Positions 48,340-58,665 of a DNA stretch of 64,000 nt are shown here, piece by piece. The translations under genes were made by a program, and so were the position numbers. Source of the DNA: Escarpia spicata (taxonomy: Eukaryota > Annelida > Polychaeta > Sabellida > Siboglinidae); assembly GCA_963995525.1 (NCBI GenBank), contig OZ023205.1, positions 53,358,274-53,422,273 of the forward strand. Reading direction: 5' to 3'. The notes under the pieces are model-generated. The model ran no database searches, was not told the origin of the DNA, and was given only the letters and a program-made list of their open reading frames with translations. The number at the start of each line of letters is the position of its first letter. The first letter of the stretch is position 1.

Positions 48340-48774
48340 CTCGGAAATGACGTGTCAAGTCGCGCTAGAATTATGGACGTTACGTGACGTCATACTACGT
48401 CACGTGGCGTTCCCCAATCAGATGGGCAGTTACTGGTAAGGACGGACGCAGACTTCTACCTACTGTTTCATATTGCCGATTCGTTCTTGTGACTAGGTGT
48501 CACTGCAGGGACCAGTGAGCGTTATATATGAAGCAAGCGGTGTACCATTGTGAAAATACAAAGGGACAGCCTGTGAATTAGTACTATGTAAATGGTTGTG
48601 CCTGTATGATAGCGCAACGTGAATCCTCATTCCATCCCTACCCATGCATGCACCGACTAAAAATGTCCACTCAATCTGACAGTCGGGCTGAAACTGTTGC
48701 GCGGGAGAAAAGAACACATATTAATTTGACTACTCGCCTATTCATCTTGTCTGCTCACAAGGATAGGCAACGAG
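48340..48774 (+). promoter_or_regulatory. CRE-containing promoter-like block, unit B
   Basis: Paralogue of 36795-37219. It keeps one perfect TGACGTCA (48385) plus an overlapping ACGTCACG word. It ends in GAGC|GTGAGT and is followed by TTCTTCAG|GGAATGCC at about 48826. Conservation of the ends and the CRE site, but not of any reading frame, suggests a regulatory region or untranslated exon on the plus strand. Confidence 0.38.
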
Positions 48775-49111
48775 CGTGAGTTTAGTTACTGATTTAACAA
48801 TATTGTTGTATTCTTCAGGGAATGCCAATGCGTGTCTGTTTGTATGTATTATACTAACCACAACTTATGCTATCAAATAAACGACCTGTGCGCTTTGCAA
48901 AGTCCGACAAGCAATACAACTGGGCTATCTGTTGACAAGGTGATGGTACCATTATTGCCAAGATTTTAATAGCAGAGGTAATAAAAAATCAAAGTAAATT
49001 ACTCAAACAAGAGTCCTAAAATGAAGAACATTACATGTCATTAGCAACGGTAGAAAATTTTGATTTTTATCATAATAGATTCCTTTCTAAAATTACAAAA
49101 TAAAACATCTA

Positions 49112-50007
49112 AAACAAATAATAATAATAAGCATTTATTTCATACATCAAGGTACATAATAATATACAGTACGTCCACAGTAAAGTAATTAAACATGTGC
49201 ATAACTATAAAATGAATACCCAATAATGAGTTAAGCACAATTACAAAAATATTATATAATGCACTTATCCACGTTCTGTGTAATGCAGAAGTAGTAGATA
49301 TGTCACTGACAAGAGTGCACTGTACATATAAGTTGGTGGAAATAGTCAACCTGCTCATTAAACTGTAAATGCATTTTTAATACGAGTGTTACAACTGTTA
49401 CAACAGCCGAAGTGGCAAACGTGATACGTGCACTGCATCTCATAGGCAGGTTATGTAGATCCTGTATGTATTATTGTAAGATACAATGACACGTTGAAAT
49501 GACAACTTTCTATATTTAACCCCCAATGAGCACAAATACACATTACTACAATAGCAAGAGAATAAATTATTTTTAACTTGCTTAGAACGAAAATATAATT
49601 TTCTAAGCAAAACATTGCACTTGCCATAATTTAAAAGGCTCCATTGTTTAGTTTTTATATCAGCTTCATCACACAAAGTATCAGTTATTATATGACCAAG
49701 ATACTTCTAGGACTTGGTCACATTTAACAGAGTGTCTCCCAACATTATATGTGCTACCTGACCTATCTTCATATCACCACGCCGTCTTACACCAATATTG
49801 ACAGAAAATAAGTACAGAATACTGAGCCCCATCTTACATACAATGACTGATTGCAATACCACTGGCACATTAGTTTTATCATCCAGTTGGGAACACTAGG
49901 CTTAAGTAGTTTTGAGAATAGTTTGACGTGGTTCACCCTGTCAAAGGCCTTAGATGCATCCATAAATGCTACATACATAAAAGAATCATGTGCTATATAG
50001 TACCTTC
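49112..50007 (-). mobile_element. L2-like LINE, 5'-truncated, with (TTA)n tail
   Basis: The minus strand begins at the RT palm (HDSFMYVAFMDASKAFDRVN then HVKLFSKLLKP, about 49990-49900). It continues with AHIMLGDTLLNV (49735), LCDEADIKTKQWS, GKCNVLLRKLYFRSKQVKNN and LFSCYCSNVYLCSLG (49640-49530), and ends with ATTATTATTATT near 49120. The VKNNLF..YC...Y pattern is that of the L2/CR1 C-terminal region. The equivalent site in unit A (about 37826) has no LINE. Its 5' edge abuts the inverted terminus at 50008 exactly. Confidence 0.7.
49787..49978 (-). pseudogene. RT fragment of the L2-like LINE
   Basis: A 63-residue frame starts MYVAFMDASKAFDRVNHVKL and continues PSVPNWMIKLMCQWYCNQ. It covers RT motif A (F.D..KAFD) only. 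The YADD box is not readable, and the frame is lost after about 49800. Confidence 0.6.
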
Positions 50008-50099
50008 CCAGCGGGCAAACTGACGTTGTAACGACGTTGTTTCGACGTCAGGCACCGACGTCGAAACAACGTCGAAAACACATTGGATTTGAAAGTTGT

Positions 50100-50345
50100 A
50101 TCAACGTCGGGTGACGACGTTGTTCCGACGTCGGGTGACGACGTTGTTCCGACGTCGGGTGACGACGTTGTTCCGACTTCGGGTGACGACGTAGTTCCGA
50201 CGTCGGGTGACGACGTTGTTCCGACGTCGGGTATCGACGTTATTCCGGCGTCGGGTAACGACGTTGTTCCGACGTCGGGTGACGACGTTGTTCCGACGTC
50301 GGGTGACGACGTTGTTCCGACGTCCGGTACCGACGTCGAAACAAC
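50100..50345. repeat. 24-bp minisatellite, left arm
   Basis: About ten units of GTTGTTCCGACGTCGGGTGA plus CGAC, period 24. Because 24 is divisible by three, all frames stay open, so the V-V-P-T-S-G-D-D peptides here are not proteins. The right half (50330-50450) is an inverted, more diverged version of the same word set. Confidence 0.9.
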
Positions 50346-50976
50346 GTCGATACCCGACGTCGGAACAGCATCAGTTACCGACGTCGTTCCGACGTCAGGT
50401 ACCGACGTCGAAACAACGTTGAAAACAAGTTGTATCAACGTCGGGTGTCGGTGTCGTTCCATGTTGTATCAACGGCTAGTTCGGGGAGCGTTTTTCTTGT
50501 AATGTAGTTGTTGTCATGTTTCAAACTAGTATGCATAATCGGGCTCACTGTGGAGCTTGCGATGAACATGCAGGTCCTAAGCTGAAGGGGAGACACCTCA
50601 CCTAAAAAGTTAATAAAAATACTGTAGTCACCATATTCTGACAGCTTTCTATATTAGCTGTCAATAAAGGAAACAAACTATCTAAACAAATTTGTGGAAT
50701 ATCTTGGAAGTATGGTTATTTGTTCGAATTTATAACGGTATAATTGTGAACAAATATACTTTCAAATGTTTTAAGGTTTAGTGATGACTGGGACAACAAA
50801 AAATGTCCATAATTGCGCAATAAAATAAAATGATACTATGTCAGCGTATCTATACAATTAAAAATAAAGATATTCATTACGTCGTGGAACAAATCACATC
50901 ATTTTATTTCGTACAAATAAAACAATTATTAAAATTAAAATTAAAACACTACCAACTACACAAGCAGGAATTTTAT

Positions 50977-52560
50977 CTAGTTGTGAGCCTTCCGTCCACC
51001 ACCTCCAGCCCGGTCTGGTGCATATTTAAGGCATGCAGAGATGGCTGCAGTGACCTCTGTCTCCGTTCCGACCTGGTTCTTCAGGACACTTGCTGAAACA
51101 TAATATTCACCACAGGATTGAAATCTTGTACGTTTGAATATCACACCCTTTAAGCATAACCAATATAATTTTGTTGTGCCCATATGGTAGAGAAGGTCTT
51201 ACTGAGTAAAAAATATACTGATATTTTTTCTGACCGACCCCCCGTTTCCATGGTAACAAGCAAAACGGCCGCTAAAATACAGCACATCTGAAAATTATAA
51301 ACTTTGGAAGTACCAATGATATGGCAATCTGGCTTGGATTGTCGTGAATTTTCAAACTATGTAATTGTATACGTAACAATTTTAGACATATTTTGGGATA
51401 TTACACCAAAGATAAAGCATAAAACCAAAATGTTTTTATACAGATTGTTAAGATTATTAAAGAGAACGCAGTAATACAAACCAAACAGAGAATGCTCGCA
51501 TTGATTGCTTGTAAGAGCCACACCTCATCCACCAATAAACGTGTTTTAGAGATGTGTAACTGTTATAAAAGGGATCTTTACTGAAACACGCAAAACTACT
51601 GAAATATGCAAGAAACACATTTTAAGTATTTTTTCTCAAAAGCCATCATTCTAGCTGTCATATATCCCGTTCGAAACATCAAGCTTTTGGTATAACTTGA
51701 AAAGATACATATTGACGAAGATATATTTTACTAACACAGGAAGTATTTGCGATGACGTTACAGAAAATGATAGTATAGCATAGCGATATGATTAACTCGT
51801 TATTGGGACGAAGTCCGATGAACCCTTGTTGTCTGCACTGGCCACCGTCACACAAGTACACTGGGATCGCGATACTACCTACATATAATAAATTTCAACA
51901 TACCAGTCATACAATCTGTGTATGTCTTCCTCTTTGTTTTTCTCTTCTCACCCTCATCGCTGACCTCGGTCGTTGAGGTGAAATCATATCGTTCGCACTC
52001 CTTTTTATCATCTGAAACGAAACAATGGTGAATTAATTTATCCCAATGCACAGTAAAACAATCACAAATCTATATTTTGCAAAACCCAACTTGATTTGGA
52101 TACCAAAAACCATTTAAACGCCTAAAGTCACCAGGATATATATAATGACATAGTATTGCCAGAGAAGTAACTGTCACAGATTAAAAATGTAATTAACTCT
52201 ATTAACATAAACTTTGAATAAATACATGTCAAACTATGTTAGCGACATGTTATTTAAAATCAAGGTTTTGTATGTCATTTATAACGATTAAACGTCAGGT
52301 CACACATTGTGAGAAATGCAATTTAGCTAGGCACAGGTTTCAAATTACTGTCTACATAGTCACAACTTCGAGCCATACAGTTACCTGATGTTATCTTGCA
52401 TTTGACCAAAGGGAACTGCAACTACTGGTCAGTTGGTGTCGCCCGCTCTCTTTATCTTATGTTTGTGGCATCTTTTACGGGTGGCCAGTAAACCATCGTC
52501 TTCTCCCTGTTGATCCAACAGTGTGTAGGGGTCATTAAAATACCATTAGTAAGCAGGGGC
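50977..52560 (-). pseudogene. Exon-like pieces of a transposon-borne gene (DUF4806-like pattern)
   Basis: There are three minus-strand pieces in order. About 52500-52385 contains KTMVYWPPVKDATNIR then a stop, and ends in a CATCAG|GTAACT donor. 52011-51904 is a 108-nt exon-like block between TTTCAG and CTG|GTATG, with YDFTSTTEVSDEGEKRKTKR. About 51110-50977 follows TTTCAG and reads VLKNQVGTETEVTAAISACL then KYAPDRAGGGG and a TAG. The order (a YWPP motif, an acidic-then-lysine-rich linker, a short C-terminal helix) is that of DUF4806-type proteins, as far as I recognise it. The core between 51.1 and 51.9 kb is not readable, so I treat it as decayed. Confidence 0.3.
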
Positions 52561-53467
52561 AGAAGTAATGGGCCCAGGGCAGTCATTGCCCATGCAGCTC
52601 AGCCTCACATCCATGCCTAAAGCTGTGAGCACTGACCATTTCAAACTAGCCAATGGGTAACTCTCATAATCCCACAGCTACTTAACTACAGCTTCTAAAA
52701 TGACTACCATGTGTGCGTGTGACATGTGCCCGTGTCCACTGTGTATAACAGTCGACTTTGTACGTCACCTTGAGAGCAATCTTATCTGACCGCCCTTTCT
52801 GTTATCTGCTAATGGAGTAGAAAGATGTCACATTGTGCAGATGACTTGTGACAGACCAAGCCTTGTCATATGTTACTACACAATATAACATTAATTAATA
52901 TAGAGTATATAATATATGTATATATATATATATAATGTTGGAACATTTTGTGAAGAAAGGGTGGATACACTTAAGAGTGGTGACGTGTCCATGGAAATCA
53001 TATTTTGGACAAATTTATATAAATCTGGTTGTTTAAATTTTCACGTCGGATAACAAGTACCAATTTGCCGTTTTTCGAGAAAAAATCTATAATTTGAAAA
53101 GTTAATTTGTGGTGATCATAATTTTTGGGTTGTTGATGCCAATTGGGCATATCTTTCTAATGAACCTTTTGTTATCATTCGGTATAGCTAGGGTTTAAAA
53201 CCAATGCATGAGTGAGTTTTGTTAACATTGTACCAATTGCAAAAAAACGGACGAGATTGCATTCCGTGGTCCATAATTTGAAACCAATCCATGGCGGATG
53301 TGTACAACGTATATAAAACGTAATTCTCGACACATGGCTGGATGGTCACTGGCGGACGTGGCGACAGCGCAATATCGTTACGTTGTTGCTACGTATTGGT
53401 ACACGTTTGTAGAATGCGTGTATAGAACGTACATATAAAACGTAATTCATAATGTTACGAAACCATT

Positions 53468-53822
53468 ACTAGTTTCCCCAGTTCCACACTTGAATGAACA
53501 AGTGAATTCACGTGAATGGTCGATCCACTAGCACCGTACGTACCAGTGTCCCCAGTTCCACACGTAAATGAACACTTTAATTCATGTGAATACACCATCC
53601 ATTATGACCGTACCAGCTCCCCCAGGTCCACACGTGAAAGAACACCTGAATTTACGTGAATACTCGTTCTCCTACAGCCGTACCAGTGTCCCCAGTTCTA
53701 CACGTGAACGAACCCCTGAATTCATGTGAATACTCATTCTGCTAGAACCGTACCAGTTTCCAAGTTCCACACGGGAACGAACACGTTAATTCACGTGATT
53801 ACTCGTTCCCCTGGTCAATAAA
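53468..53822. repeat. 70-bp tandem repeat, five diverged copies
   Basis: CCCAGTTCCACACGTGAA-type words recur at 53477, 53551, 53621, 53691 and about 53760, each followed by GAATTCACGTGAATAC-type words. The period is 69-74 bp. Many units contain CACGTG palindromes. No coding capacity. Confidence 0.85.
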
Positions 53823-54559
53823 TTGCATGTGATTTACTGGACGACACAATTATTAAGTATAAACAGTTTGAAAATTTTTATTGTACTGAAAATTGTGTAA
53901 ATGCTGTCTTTGAAAACGCCACCCACGCCAATTCAAGCGGGACCAGACAACAAGCGGGACCGTTTAGAAACTACAAATAAAACTAAATATTTGCAATTGC
54001 ATTTGAATCATCTAATTTGAAACATTTGCATTTGAATATAGTTTCAAACACTTAAATTGCATATTTGCATTTGGCTAATCTAAAACACTTGCATTTGCAT
54101 TTAAATGCCTTTAAATGCCATCGAGGAGTGCTGTTGGACATGTTTTGCCGCTGCGCCGCCTAGCTATTACTGCATGGAACGGGGGCAGAAAACCATATAT
54201 GTCTACCCTCCAATTGTACACACCTTTTACAGTAGAACAAAATACACATTAATCGTCTCATAAATTTTTTATTACCACCCGCCATTGACGCTCGCCACAA
54301 ATACAAACATTCACGTTCATATTTAATGGGGGGGGGGGGTGCAACCATATGTCTGCCGCTGGAGAAATTACAGCTAAGGAGGCATCTGCCAAATCTTCCT
54401 CCTGTTCCCCCGCCTATATGTTCATATGTTTCCCGTTTACAAAATCTTCGGTTTTAGCTGCAGACATGATTTAAACGTCGTGGCACCAGATGTCCATGTC
54501 CTTATAAAGTTGTTAACTACATCCGACGTCAAAATGACGCCCGCGCAGCGTTGATGACC

Positions 54560-55740
54560 CGACATTATACATAGACACGGATTTGATTGTCGACGTCATT
54601 TCAACGTCGTGATAACGTCAAGTTTCGATGCCCTTACAACGCTGATGACCTTACGTTTTCAAGACGGCAGTTTTGGTTGTCGGCGTTATTTCAACGTCGT
54701 GATAACTTCGTGTTTCGACTTCCTTACCACATCGATGAGTTGACGTTGTAAAGACGTCGGATTTGGTTGTTGACGTTATTTCAACATCGTGACAACGTCA
54801 AGTTTCGACGTCCTTACAACGCTGATGACCCTATAGTATATGTTGTCAAGACATCAGTTTTTGATTGTCGACGTTATTTCAACGTCGTGATATATAACAA
54901 CTTCGTGTTTCGACTGTCTTACAACGTCGATGAGCTGACATTGTAAAGACGTCGGATTTGGTTGTCGACGTTATTTCAACGTCGTGACAACGTTAAGTTT
55001 CGACGTCCTTACAACGTTGATTACCCGACGTTGTAAAGATGTCGGATTTGGTTGTCGACGTAATTCCAATGCCATGATGACGTCGCGTTTCGACGTCCTT
55101 ACAACGTCGATCACCCGACGTTGTAAAGACGTCGCATTTGGTTGTCGACGTGATTTCAACGTTGAGATAACGTCTGTGTTTCGACGTCCTTACAACGTTG
55201 ATTATCCGACGTTGCAAAGATGTCGGGTTTGGTTGTCGACGTGATTTCGACGTCGCGACAACGTCAGGTTTCGACGTCCTCACAACGTTGATTACCCGAC
55301 GTTGTAAAGACGTCAGATTTGGTTGTCGACGTGATTTCAACGTCGTTATAACGTCGCGTTTCGACGTCGTCACAACGTTGATTACCCGACGTTGTAAAGA
55401 CGTCGTATCTGGTTGTCAACGTTATTTCAACGTCGTGGCAACGTCACGTTTTCGACTTCCTTAAAACGTTGATTACCCGACGTTGTAGCGAAATCCGGTT
55501 TGGTTGTCGACGTTATTTCAACGTCGTTATAACGTCGCGTTTCGACGTCCTTACAACGTCGATGATCCGACGTTGTAAAGACGTCGGATTTGGTTGCCGA
55601 CGTTATTTCAACGTCGTGACAACGTCAAGTTTCGACGTCCTTACAACGTCGAAGAACCGACGTTGTAAAGACGTTATATATATGTTGTACGACGTCGCGA
55701 TGTATATTCAACCAATAATCGACGTCGTACGGACGTCGTG
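54560..55740. repeat. 90-bp satellite-like array, right arm
   Basis: GGTTGTCGACGT recurs at 54961, 55051, 55141, 55232 and 55322, giving a 90-bp period and about 13 units with increasing decay leftward. Each unit holds several overlapping palindromic words (CGACGTCG, AACGTCGTT, AACGTT). The period is divisible by three, so the apparent open frames on both strands are artefacts. Confidence 0.9.
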
Positions 55741-55992
55741 TGCCCGCTGGGTTATGAGCTCTTTTGGCAAAAATACACACGTTTCTGTGTGTATTTGTTG
55801 AACAAATAACAACGTTATCAGCTAAATATTTCAATTTTCAAACAAAAACAAGCCACTGCATATATGTCAGGCATATCAAATATGATAACATTTCCATTAT
55901 GAAAAAAATTGACAAATGATTAAACCATGTAATTTGTATTATTACTGAACATTCTTCAGGATAGTTCGTTTTCAAATCAGAAACTTTCATTT

Positions 55993-56577
55993 TTCATATC
56001 CAATATGTTTAATTTACCAGGTAGAGGCTTTCGTCAACGTATCACGTCGACTTCCTCAGTACCGATGACGCTGAATGACGTCATAGTACACGTGAGGCAC
56101 ATGTTGGTACATCCCAAGGACAAAGTACAGCTAGAAGAACAGGGCGAACTGGTGTACCAAATACCGTGCAAGAATTGTAGTGCTGAATACATTGGGGAGA
56201 GAGGAAGACTACTCAAAACAAGACTGGAGGAACTCAGAAAGGACGTAGACAACACGAAAAATTTGAAATACACAAGGAGCGAAAAAAAAAGATTGATGTC
56301 TACCATCAATAAATCCGCCCATACGACAACTGAAAACCACATCATAGACTGGGAGGGAGTGAAAATTGTAGACAAGGAACCCAACAGAAGAATTCGGCAT
56401 ACCAAGGAAGCCATCTGGATCATGAAAACCAAAACACCCATCAACAGAGACGAGGGCAGTTACGAACTGCCTCACGTGTACGATGACGTTATTCAGCGTC
56501 ATCGGTACTGAGGAAGTCGACGTGGTACGTTGACGAAAGCCTCTACCAGATAAATTAAACATCTTGGATATAAAAAT
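55993..56577 (+). mobile_element. Short Penelope-like element with inverted ends
   Basis: About 107 bases at 55993-56099 (AATATGTTTAATTTACCAGG...) recur inverted at 56469-56577, with GTAGAGGCTTTCGTCAACGT in both and about ten differences. Between them is a GIY-YIG endonuclease frame. Penelope-like elements carry an RT followed by GIY-YIG and have direct or inverted terminal repeats. Here the RT is absent, leaving a ~585-bp foldback with only the endonuclease. Unit A has no such insertion. Confidence 0.7.
56005..56511 (+). pseudogene. Penelope-like GIY-YIG endonuclease domain (RT missing)
   Basis: An uninterrupted 168-residue frame begins in the left inverted repeat. It shows VHPKDKV, LVYQIPCKNCSAEYIGERGR (residues 49-68, with the VY and YIG halves of the GIY-YIG signature and a CxxC pair), LLKTRLEELRKDV, SAHTTTENHIIDW (residues 104-116), RIRHTKEAIWIMK and DEGSYELPHVYDDVI. 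The last block closely matches the usual Penelope C-terminus. The His usually found in an EH pair after the YIG block is replaced by Leu. The frame being open is notable, but without RT it is a remnant. In a complete element it would nick target DNA. Confidence 0.75.
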
Positions 56578-56616
56578 AAGGTAAATGAGGAAGTTCAAGC
56601 CAGTAGATAGGCAGAT

Positions 56617-57781
56617 TGTTGAATAACCGCCTTAGTTATGTAATTACAGCAACTCGGTTGCAAATGCGCTCACTGGGGCTTGGTATTCTTTTGCTAGCGT
56701 TTCTAGGCACGCAGGTGGATTCACTGAATCTTAGAGAGTGTTTCACAATGCGTAGTTTGAATTATATATTGCATTAGCCAATAGAAATATGATGTGTAAA
56801 TAGGTCGGGTTATATAAACGTTTGTGATAAGCATTTCCCCATCTGGGCGCTGGCGAAGGACTGCAACAGATCCAGGGTTGAACAACACAGGTTACCCTGC
56901 TGCTAAGAGAATGGCAAATCAAGTCGTGAAGCGTGGTGGGAATCGTTAACGTGGGTTACGTCCCCAAGCTTGTGTGTGTGTAATATTCAGCGTCCAGAGT
57001 GACTGTTCGAGCTTCGAAGAAGCCATGCCGCCACGTCAGCGGTTTATTGAAGCAAATTTCCGGTCGGCCCCAACGTATTTGCGTCGATGAGCGATAATCG
57101 CGACGCGCTCACCCCAGCTCGGGCCATCCTCGAACAGCTGTGTCACAGCGACATCGTCCGACAGCTTGACCGAATGCGACTCGTAGCGGTCGGCGGTAAG
57201 CGTATACTACCAGGCGTCGTCATTCTCGCGAACCCATTCATCCGACTTCTTGATCGTTTGCGTCAAGGCAAGACCTCTCGATCGAAACACCGAATGCGAC
57301 TCGAGATTTCGTAGCGGCCGGCGGTAAGCGTCTACCGCCCGGCGTCGTCATTCACGCGAACGTATTCTACTTACTTCGCAATCGTTTTCGACCGTGCGAG
57401 ACAAGTCGATCATAGCACGGACGCGACTCGAGAATTCGCGGCGTACGGCGGCAAGCGCCAATTGCCAGGCATCATCACTCGTGCGGCCGAGATACACCGT
57501 TCTGATTGTATTATGAGCTTGGCGTGTTGACATCAACAAACGTTCGTCTTGATTCGAGATGGGACTAGCCCATTGTAACTGTCTATTTTCTAATTGTACG
57601 TATCTATTATTTGTTGTTTTATGAATGGTAGTTATCTGTGGTTTTGAAATGAAATATAATTACCCTTGAATTATTCATATATATATATATATATACATAT
57701 ATATATACACATATATATATATATATATTTGTTGTAACCGATTACTCTTATTTATCTTATGGGAGTTATTCTTAGATAACA
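56617..57781 (+). mobile_element. Possible Gypsy-like LTR with adjacent primer-binding site
   Basis: A segment starts TGTTGAATAACC and ends GATAACA. It is followed after two bases by TGGCGCCTAGTGTTTGG (57784), which looks like the TGGCGCC-type primer-binding site that follows many Gypsy LTRs. The ~1.16 kb length is plausible, but no partner LTR, gag or pol is present, so at most this is a truncated 5' end. It holds a ~120-bp tandem repeat. Confidence 0.28.
57175..57490. repeat. ~120-bp tandem repeat, about 2.5 copies
   Basis: GCGACTCG...GTAGCGGTCGGCGGTAAGCG (57177), the same with GCCGGCGGTAAGCG (57296) and GCGACTCGAGAATTCGCGG (57423) each lead into CAGGCGTCGTCATTC or a similar word and CGCGAAC. 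This GC-rich island contrasts with the AT-rich surroundings. Confidence 0.7.
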
Positions 57782-58660
57782 CTTGGCGCCTAGTGTTTGG
57801 TCGTGTAGTGGAATAATCCACGTTAGAAAGGAAGAGGAATTTGGTAACTGAAAGATCAATTGTATATTTACTTTCTTAGTTAGATAGATTCAAAGATTCA
57901 ATGTTATTGTTTATTATGTTCTGTTAAAATTTGGTTACGGGATTTCTTTATTCCTTTTATTTTTTGCTAATCGAAATACTTACCAAAAGGAAGATATCTT
58001 GTAATAAAGTTTATTAAATTTTCATCGTTCGTTGTTGCTTGTTCACGATAACCGTTCTTTCTCATATGCGTTGACCTTGATATATAAGGACCCTACTAGA
58101 CTGAGCCATCTAGTGTACGGAGACCTCGATAATCCGTGCCATAATTACATTGTCTCTTTTCAGTTCTATTCTTTATTTCCAACAGAACAAAGTACACGGG
58201 GTTGCATACAACATATGTACACGTGAGACATTTCAAAAGTTCAGTGGAAAGGTTGGAAGTTGTAGCGTACAACTCGTCATGTATAGTTTCTTGTATTCGT
58301 AGCACAGGTGGAAATTATACGGATGATTTTTATACTAATGTTGATGTTAGACAGACTGCCGACAAAAGGAGCCGGGTTGTGTTATATTTGATATACTGAT
58401 AGATACACTGATCGGATTATGAATGCTATAAGTTAGCTAATCAGTAAACAAAAATCAATGCGGACGAATGGGTATTTATACAAACATTAAAAGATGACGT
58501 TGCATGTCTGAAAATTCTGAAAATATATTGGAACTTTACTTGCGAAACAAACAGCTGGTGACATAAACCAGAAGAAGACTGTTTGTTGGGGTTGAGGGAA
58601 TAAATACCTTTGTGAATACCTGGTATAACAGTTGCATTAGCAGGGTCACATATAATATGT
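57600..58660. other. AT-rich non-coding stretch downstream of gene B
   Basis: A (TA)n tract lies at 57680-57728. From about 58490 the sequence aligns to the region downstream of gene A (38585-38740), including TGTTTGTTGGGG versus TTCTTTGTTGGG, so this part is probably 3' UTR. No AATAAA signal stands out. Confidence 0.45.
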
Positions 58661-58665
58661 AACGA

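Larger units (their letters stand above)
50008..55751. mobile_element. 5.7 kb inverted-terminus element with ACGTCG-rich satellite arms
   Basis: The left end CCCAGCGGGCA (50008-50018) is mirrored perfectly by TGCCCGCTGGG (55741-55751). Both ends lead directly into arrays of words such as ACGACGT, CGACGTCG and AACGTCG: a 24-bp unit on the left, a 90-bp unit on the right. The interior (50.5-54.4 kb) is AT-rich and holds exon-like pieces of one minus-strand gene, plus a 70-bp tandem repeat. Unit A lacks the entire segment at the homologous position. I recognise the type (TIR leading into satellite-like arms) but do not assign a superfamily; no transposase was found. Confidence 0.65.

Noticed and set aside
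50083..50502. Val-Pro-Thr-Ser-Gly-Asp-Asp repeat protein
   Set aside because: The 24-bp array of ACGTCG words inside a mobile element; frame-neutral period.
54971..55834. Arg- and Cys-rich repeat frames on both strands
   Set aside because: The 90-bp array in the right arm of the same element; frame-neutral period.
56209..56598. 129-residue minus-strand frame resembling the start of the Penelope frame
   Set aside because: It is a shadow created by the inverted terminal repeat; the real domain is on the plus strand.
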